In this document: piece after piece, positions 5,384-7,817 of the stretch | Numbering within the stretch: position 1 is the stretch's first letter | How the letters are laid out: each line of letters begins with the position of its first letter | Assembly (NCBI GenBank): GCA_039933175.1 | Contig: JBDTOR010000118.1 | Span: 1-7,817, forward strand | Source of the DNA: Hyphomicrobium_A sp039933175 | GTDB lineage: Bacteria > Pseudomonadota > Alphaproteobacteria > Rhizobiales > Hyphomicrobiaceae | Reading direction: 5' to 3' | Length of the DNA: 7,817 bases | Translations under genes and position numbers: made by a program | Notes under the pieces: generated by a model | Seen by the model: the letters and a program-made list of their open reading frames with translations, nothing else | Database searches by the model: none | Told to the model about the DNA's origin: nothing

Positions 5384-6228
5384 TCGGCGTCTTCGATTCC
5401 GGCCTGGGCGGACTGACGGTGCTTCGCGCGCTCGTCGATCGCTTTCCCGACAACGAATTCCTCTACCTGGGCGATCACGCCCACGTGCCGTACGGCAACC
5501 GCTCGTCGGCGGAGGTCATCGACCTGACGCGCACCTGCGTCGAAGCCCTGTTCGGCCGTGGCTGCAAGCTCGTGCTGCTCGGCTGCAATACTGCCACCGC
5601 CGTCGCCGCCCGGCATCTGCAGCAGAATTGGCTGCCGGCTAGTCCGTGGCGTGGCCACAACATACTCGGCATCGTGGCGCCCACCGTCGAGGCGGCGACG
5701 CAGACGCCGTGGGCGGTTTCGAGCCCGCAGTACCCGCAGAAATACAATACCGACCTTATCGCGGTGTTCGGCACGACCCGCACGATCAACTCGGACGCCT
5801 ACCCCGAAGAGATTCGCAAACGCTGCCCGCGCGTCACCGTCGTGCAGCAGATCTGCTCGCAGCTTGCCGGCGCCATCGAGGACGAAGCGCCGGAGACGGA
5901 GCTGGAGCGCCTCGTCGAAGAGGGCGTACGAGGCGTTTTGGAGCAGACCAACGGGGCCCCGCCGCACCGGGCGATCCTGGGTTGCACCCACTTCCCGCTA
6001 GTCGAGCATCTGTTCCGCCGGCACCTGCCGCCGTTCACCCGCATCCTGTCGCAGCCCGAGGTCGTCGCCGACAGCCTCGAGGACTATCTCGCGCGCCGGC
6101 CGCACTATCTGGAGGGCGACCGCGGCCATAGCCTGACGCTGCTGACGACGGGCGAACCGGCGCTGATCAACCAGCGGGCGCGCGTGTTCTGGCCGGAGGT
6201 GGCGCGCTTCGAGTTGGCGGCGGCCTGA
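5380..6228 (+). CDS. murI: glutamate racemase MurI
   Basis: This enzyme interconverts L- and D-glutamate by a cofactor-independent two-base mechanism, giving the D-Glu needed for UDP-MurNAc-pentapeptide. It is cytosolic and part of peptidoglycan precursor synthesis. The protein is 282 residues, within the family range. D6-S7 in the N-terminal FDSGLGGLTV and the PYG of HVPYG (37-39) are substrate-site elements. The two catalytic cysteines are C69 (LLGCNTA) and C202 (LGCTHFPL), with H204 next to the latter. Between VAPTVEAAT (99-107) and IAVFGTTRTI (127-136) lies a stretch of about 19 residues rich in P, Q, S and Y, longer than in E. coli MurI. The gene follows fabI by 45 bp in the same frame; no alternative in-frame start exists between the fabI stop and this ATG. 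Co-transcription with fabI is plausible. Confidence 0.95.
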   Translation: MIGVFDSGLGGLTVLRALVDRFPDNEFLYLGDHAHVPYGNRSSAEVIDLTRTCVEALFGRGCKLVLLGCNTATAVAARHLQQNWLPASPWRGHNILGIVAPTVEAATQTPWAVSSPQYPQKYNTDLIAVFGTTRTINSDAYPEEIRKRCPRVTVVQQICSQLAGAIEDEAPETELERLVEEGVRGVLEQTNGAPPHRAILGCTHFPLVEHLFRRHLPPFTRILSQPEVVADSLEDYLARRPHYLEGDRGHSLTLLTTGEPALINQRARVFWPEVARFELAAA

Positions 6229-6263
6229 CTTGGGTCAAGGCTCGATTAACGCCATGCCGTTCA

Positions 6264-6269
6264 TATATT
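6264..6269 (+). promoter_or_regulatory. possible -10 element before the copper ATPase
   Basis: TATATT lies in an AT-rich patch (about 6244-6270) in the 68-bp murI-ATPase gap, 27 bp before the ATPase start. No good -35 is found at 16-18 nt, which would fit either a chance match or an activator-dependent promoter. A small inverted repeat CTTG-GGT-CAAG (6229-6239) lies upstream, directly after the murI stop. No CueR-type operator of the ACCTTCC/GGAAGGT form is visible. Confidence 0.22.
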
Positions 6270-6296
6270 AGGGCTCCCGCCGTCGAGGATCCCGAT

Positions 6297-7817
6297 ATGG
6301 CCGATAAGCACGCCGCCGACACCATGCACGCTCACTCTCATGGCCATGGGCATGGCCATGGCGATGGTGGCGATTGCTGCGCGGGCAAAAAGCAACAAGA
6401 CGCCGCGCTGACGCTCGCCAAGGATCCGGTGTGCGGGATGAGCGTCGATCCCCACAACGCCAAGCATCGCGCCGAGCACGGCGGGCGCCCGTACTATTTC
6501 TGCTCCGCCGGCTGCCGCACCAAGTTCGTCGCCGACCCGCAGAAGTACCTCGCCAAGGAGACGACGCCGGCAAAGCCTGTCGCTCCCGGCACGATCTACA
6601 CCTGTCCGATGCACCCGCAGATCCGCCAAGTCGGCCCGGGCTCATGCCCGATCTGTGGCATGGCGCTGGAGCCGCTCGAATTCAGCACGGACATGGTGCC
6701 GAACGTCGAGCTCATCGACATGCGGCGGCGCTTCTGGATTGCCTTGGCGCTGACCGTGCCGGTGTTCGTGCTCGAGATGGGCAGCCATCTGTTCGGCTGG
6801 GACCACGTGATCCCGGGCTCGATATCGAACTGGGTGCAGCTCATCCTGGCGACGCCCGTGGTGCTTTGGGCGGGCGCGCCGTTCTTTGCGCGCGGCTATC
6901 GCTCGGTGCTGACGCGCAACCTCAACATGTTCACGCTGATCGCGCTCGGCACCGGCGCTGCCTACACCTACAGCGTCGTGGCGACATTGCTGCCCGGCAT
7001 TTTCCCCGCCGCGCTGCAGGGCCACGACGGCTCGGTGCCGGTGTACTTCGAGGCCGCCGCCGTCATCACCGTACTGGTGCTGCTCGGCCAGGTGCTTGAA
7101 TTGAAGGCGCGCGAGAGCACCGGTGGCGCCATCCGTGCCTTGCTGGACCTCGCTCCAAAGACGGCGCGGCGCATCGCGGGCGACGGCAGCGAGAGCGAAA
7201 TCCCGCTCGACCAGGTCGTTATCGGCGAGCGGCTGCGCGTGCGCCCGGGCGAGAAGATCCCCGTCGACGGCAAGGTGGTCGAAGGGCGCAGCGCAGTCGA
7301 TGAGTCCATGGTGACCGGCGAATCCATGCCGGTGACCAAGACCGTCGGCGACAGCGTCATCGGCGGCACCATCAATCAGAGCGGCGCGCTGATCATCGAG
7401 GCTCAGCGCGTCGGTCGCGACACCATGCTGGCGCGCATCGTGGCGCTCGTGTCGGAGGCACAGCGCAGCCGCGCGCCGATCCAGCGCTTGGCCGATGCGG
7501 TGGCCGGCTGGTTCGTGCCGGCCGTCATCCTCACCGCCGTCATCGCCTTCGCAGCCTGGATGACCTGGGGGCCGGAGCCGCGCTTTTCCTACGCGCTCGT
7601 GGCGGCCGTCGCGGTGCTGATCATCGCCTGCCCGTGCGCCCTCGGCTTGGCGACGCCGATGTCGATCATGGTCGGCGTCGGGCGCGGCGCCGAAAACGGC
7701 GTGCTGGTCAAGAACGCCGAGGCGCTCGAACGGCTGGAAAAGGTCGACACCCTTGTCGTCGACAAGACGGGAACACTCACCGAGGGACGCCCTGCAGTGA
7801 CGGCCGTCGTTGCGGCG
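6297..7817 (+). CDS. copA: CPC-type P1B copper-transporting ATPase (N-terminal 507 residues)
   Basis: This is an inner-membrane heavy-metal ATPase, predicted to export Cu(I) from the cytosol. The reading frame is open to the window edge; about 300 residues are missing (rest of the P domain, the N domain and the last two helices). In order: a His-rich tail (HAHSHGHGHGHG, 11-22) followed by C27-C28; a YHS domain (about 42-84, KDPVCGMSV ... YYFCSAGC); a heavy-metal-binding domain (101-126, YTCPMHP ... CPICGM); helices near 146-166, 179-199, 210-232, 250-269, 404-424 and 432-454. The actuator-domain TGES is at 340-343, the metal-site C445-P446-C447 in helix six, and the phosphorylation motif DKTGT at 489-493 (D489). 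No classical GMTCxxC HMA domain is present. GAGGA (6285-6289) lies 7 nt before ATG. CPC points to Cu(I); Ag(I) is also possible. Confidence 0.93.
   Translation, partial: MADKHAADTMHAHSHGHGHGHGDGGDCCAGKKQQDAALTLAKDPVCGMSVDPHNAKHRAEHGGRPYYFCSAGCRTKFVADPQKYLAKETTPAKPVAPGTIYTCPMHPQIRQVGPGSCPICGMALEPLEFSTDMVPNVELIDMRRRFWIALALTVPVFVLEMGSHLFGWDHVIPGSISNWVQLILATPVVLWAGAPFFARGYRSVLTRNLNMFTLIALGTGAAYTYSVVATLLPGIFPAALQGHDGSVPVYFEAAAVITVLVLLGQVLELKARESTGGAIRALLDLAPKTARRIAGDGSESEIPLDQVVIGERLRVRPGEKIPVDGKVVEGRSAVDESMVTGESMPVTKTVGDSVIGGTINQSGALIIEAQRVGRDTMLARIVALVSEAQRSRAPIQRLADAVAGWFVPAVILTAVIAFAAWMTWGPEPRFSYALVAAVAVLIIACPCALGLATPMSIMVGVGRGAENGVLVKNAEALERLEKVDTLVVDKTGTLTEGRPAVTAVVAA
6339..6362 (+). repeat. 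four-fold CATGGC hexamer repeat coding for His-Gly
   Basis: Four tandem hexamers (CATGGC, CATGGG, CATGGC, CATGGC) encode HGHGHGHG in the ATPase N-terminus (residues 15-22). The unit could expand or contract by slippage in frame, changing the number of His-Gly pairs. It is a coding microrepeat, not a separate element. Confidence 0.8.

Noticed and set aside
6374..7099. 241-codon plus-strand open frame inside the copper ATPase
   Set aside because: It is a shifted frame of the ATPase, whose own frame is open through the window edge with CPC, TGES and DKTGT motifs.
1..7817. Mobile element, prophage, CRISPR array, toxin-antitoxin or defence system
   Set aside because: No transposase, integrase, repeat-spacer array or defence-type gene is visible on either strand. 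All large open frames are explained by the eight listed protein genes.

Overview
The window looks like the chromosome of a GC-rich alphaproteobacterium, most likely of the order Hyphomicrobiales (Rhizobiales). The evidence is an Irr-type Fur-family iron regulator placed head-to-head with fabA-fabB-fabI, an arrangement I know from rhizobia, together with strong GC bias at third codon positions. I cannot name a genus. I see no mobile elements, tRNA or rRNA genes, CRISPR arrays or phage genes. The window reads as core chromosome with a metal-efflux gene at its right end.

Left part (1-1769): a D-isomer-specific 2-hydroxyacid dehydrogenase (glyoxylate reductase / D-glycerate dehydrogenase type) lies on the minus strand and is cut by the left edge only a few codons before its usual end. 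About 216 bp of divergent intergenic DNA with a short palindrome separates it from a plus-strand exported protein with two bacterial SH3 domains. That protein converges on irr with only 21 bp between their stop codons.

Centre (1770-5334): irr is on the minus strand. Its product has no cysteine at all, so it lacks both the heme regulatory motif and Zn-binding CxxC pairs, and it carries His-Asn-His where other Irr proteins have a His triad. A 256-bp divergent region follows, holding a fair sigma70-like promoter for irr and a repeated 10-mer. Then come fabA, fabB and fabI on the plus strand: the anaerobic-type unsaturated fatty acid branch (FabA makes the cis-3 double bond, FabB elongates past it) followed by the enoyl-ACP reductase.

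Right part (5335-7817): murI (glutamate racemase, supplying D-Glu for peptidoglycan) follows fabI after 45 bp. A seven-codon mini-ORF with a better ribosome site than murI overlaps the murI start codon. Then comes the first 507 residues of a CPC-type P1B copper ATPase, with an unusual His-rich, YHS and heavy-metal-binding N-terminus and no classical HMA domain. It runs off the right edge.

Functionally, the block joins membrane lipid synthesis (fabA/B/I) and cell-wall precursor supply (murI) with iron/heme sensing (irr) and copper export. I found no convincing new multi-gene system. The most interesting points are the Irr ligand changes, the irr/fabA control region, the murI mini-ORF and the ATPase N-terminus.
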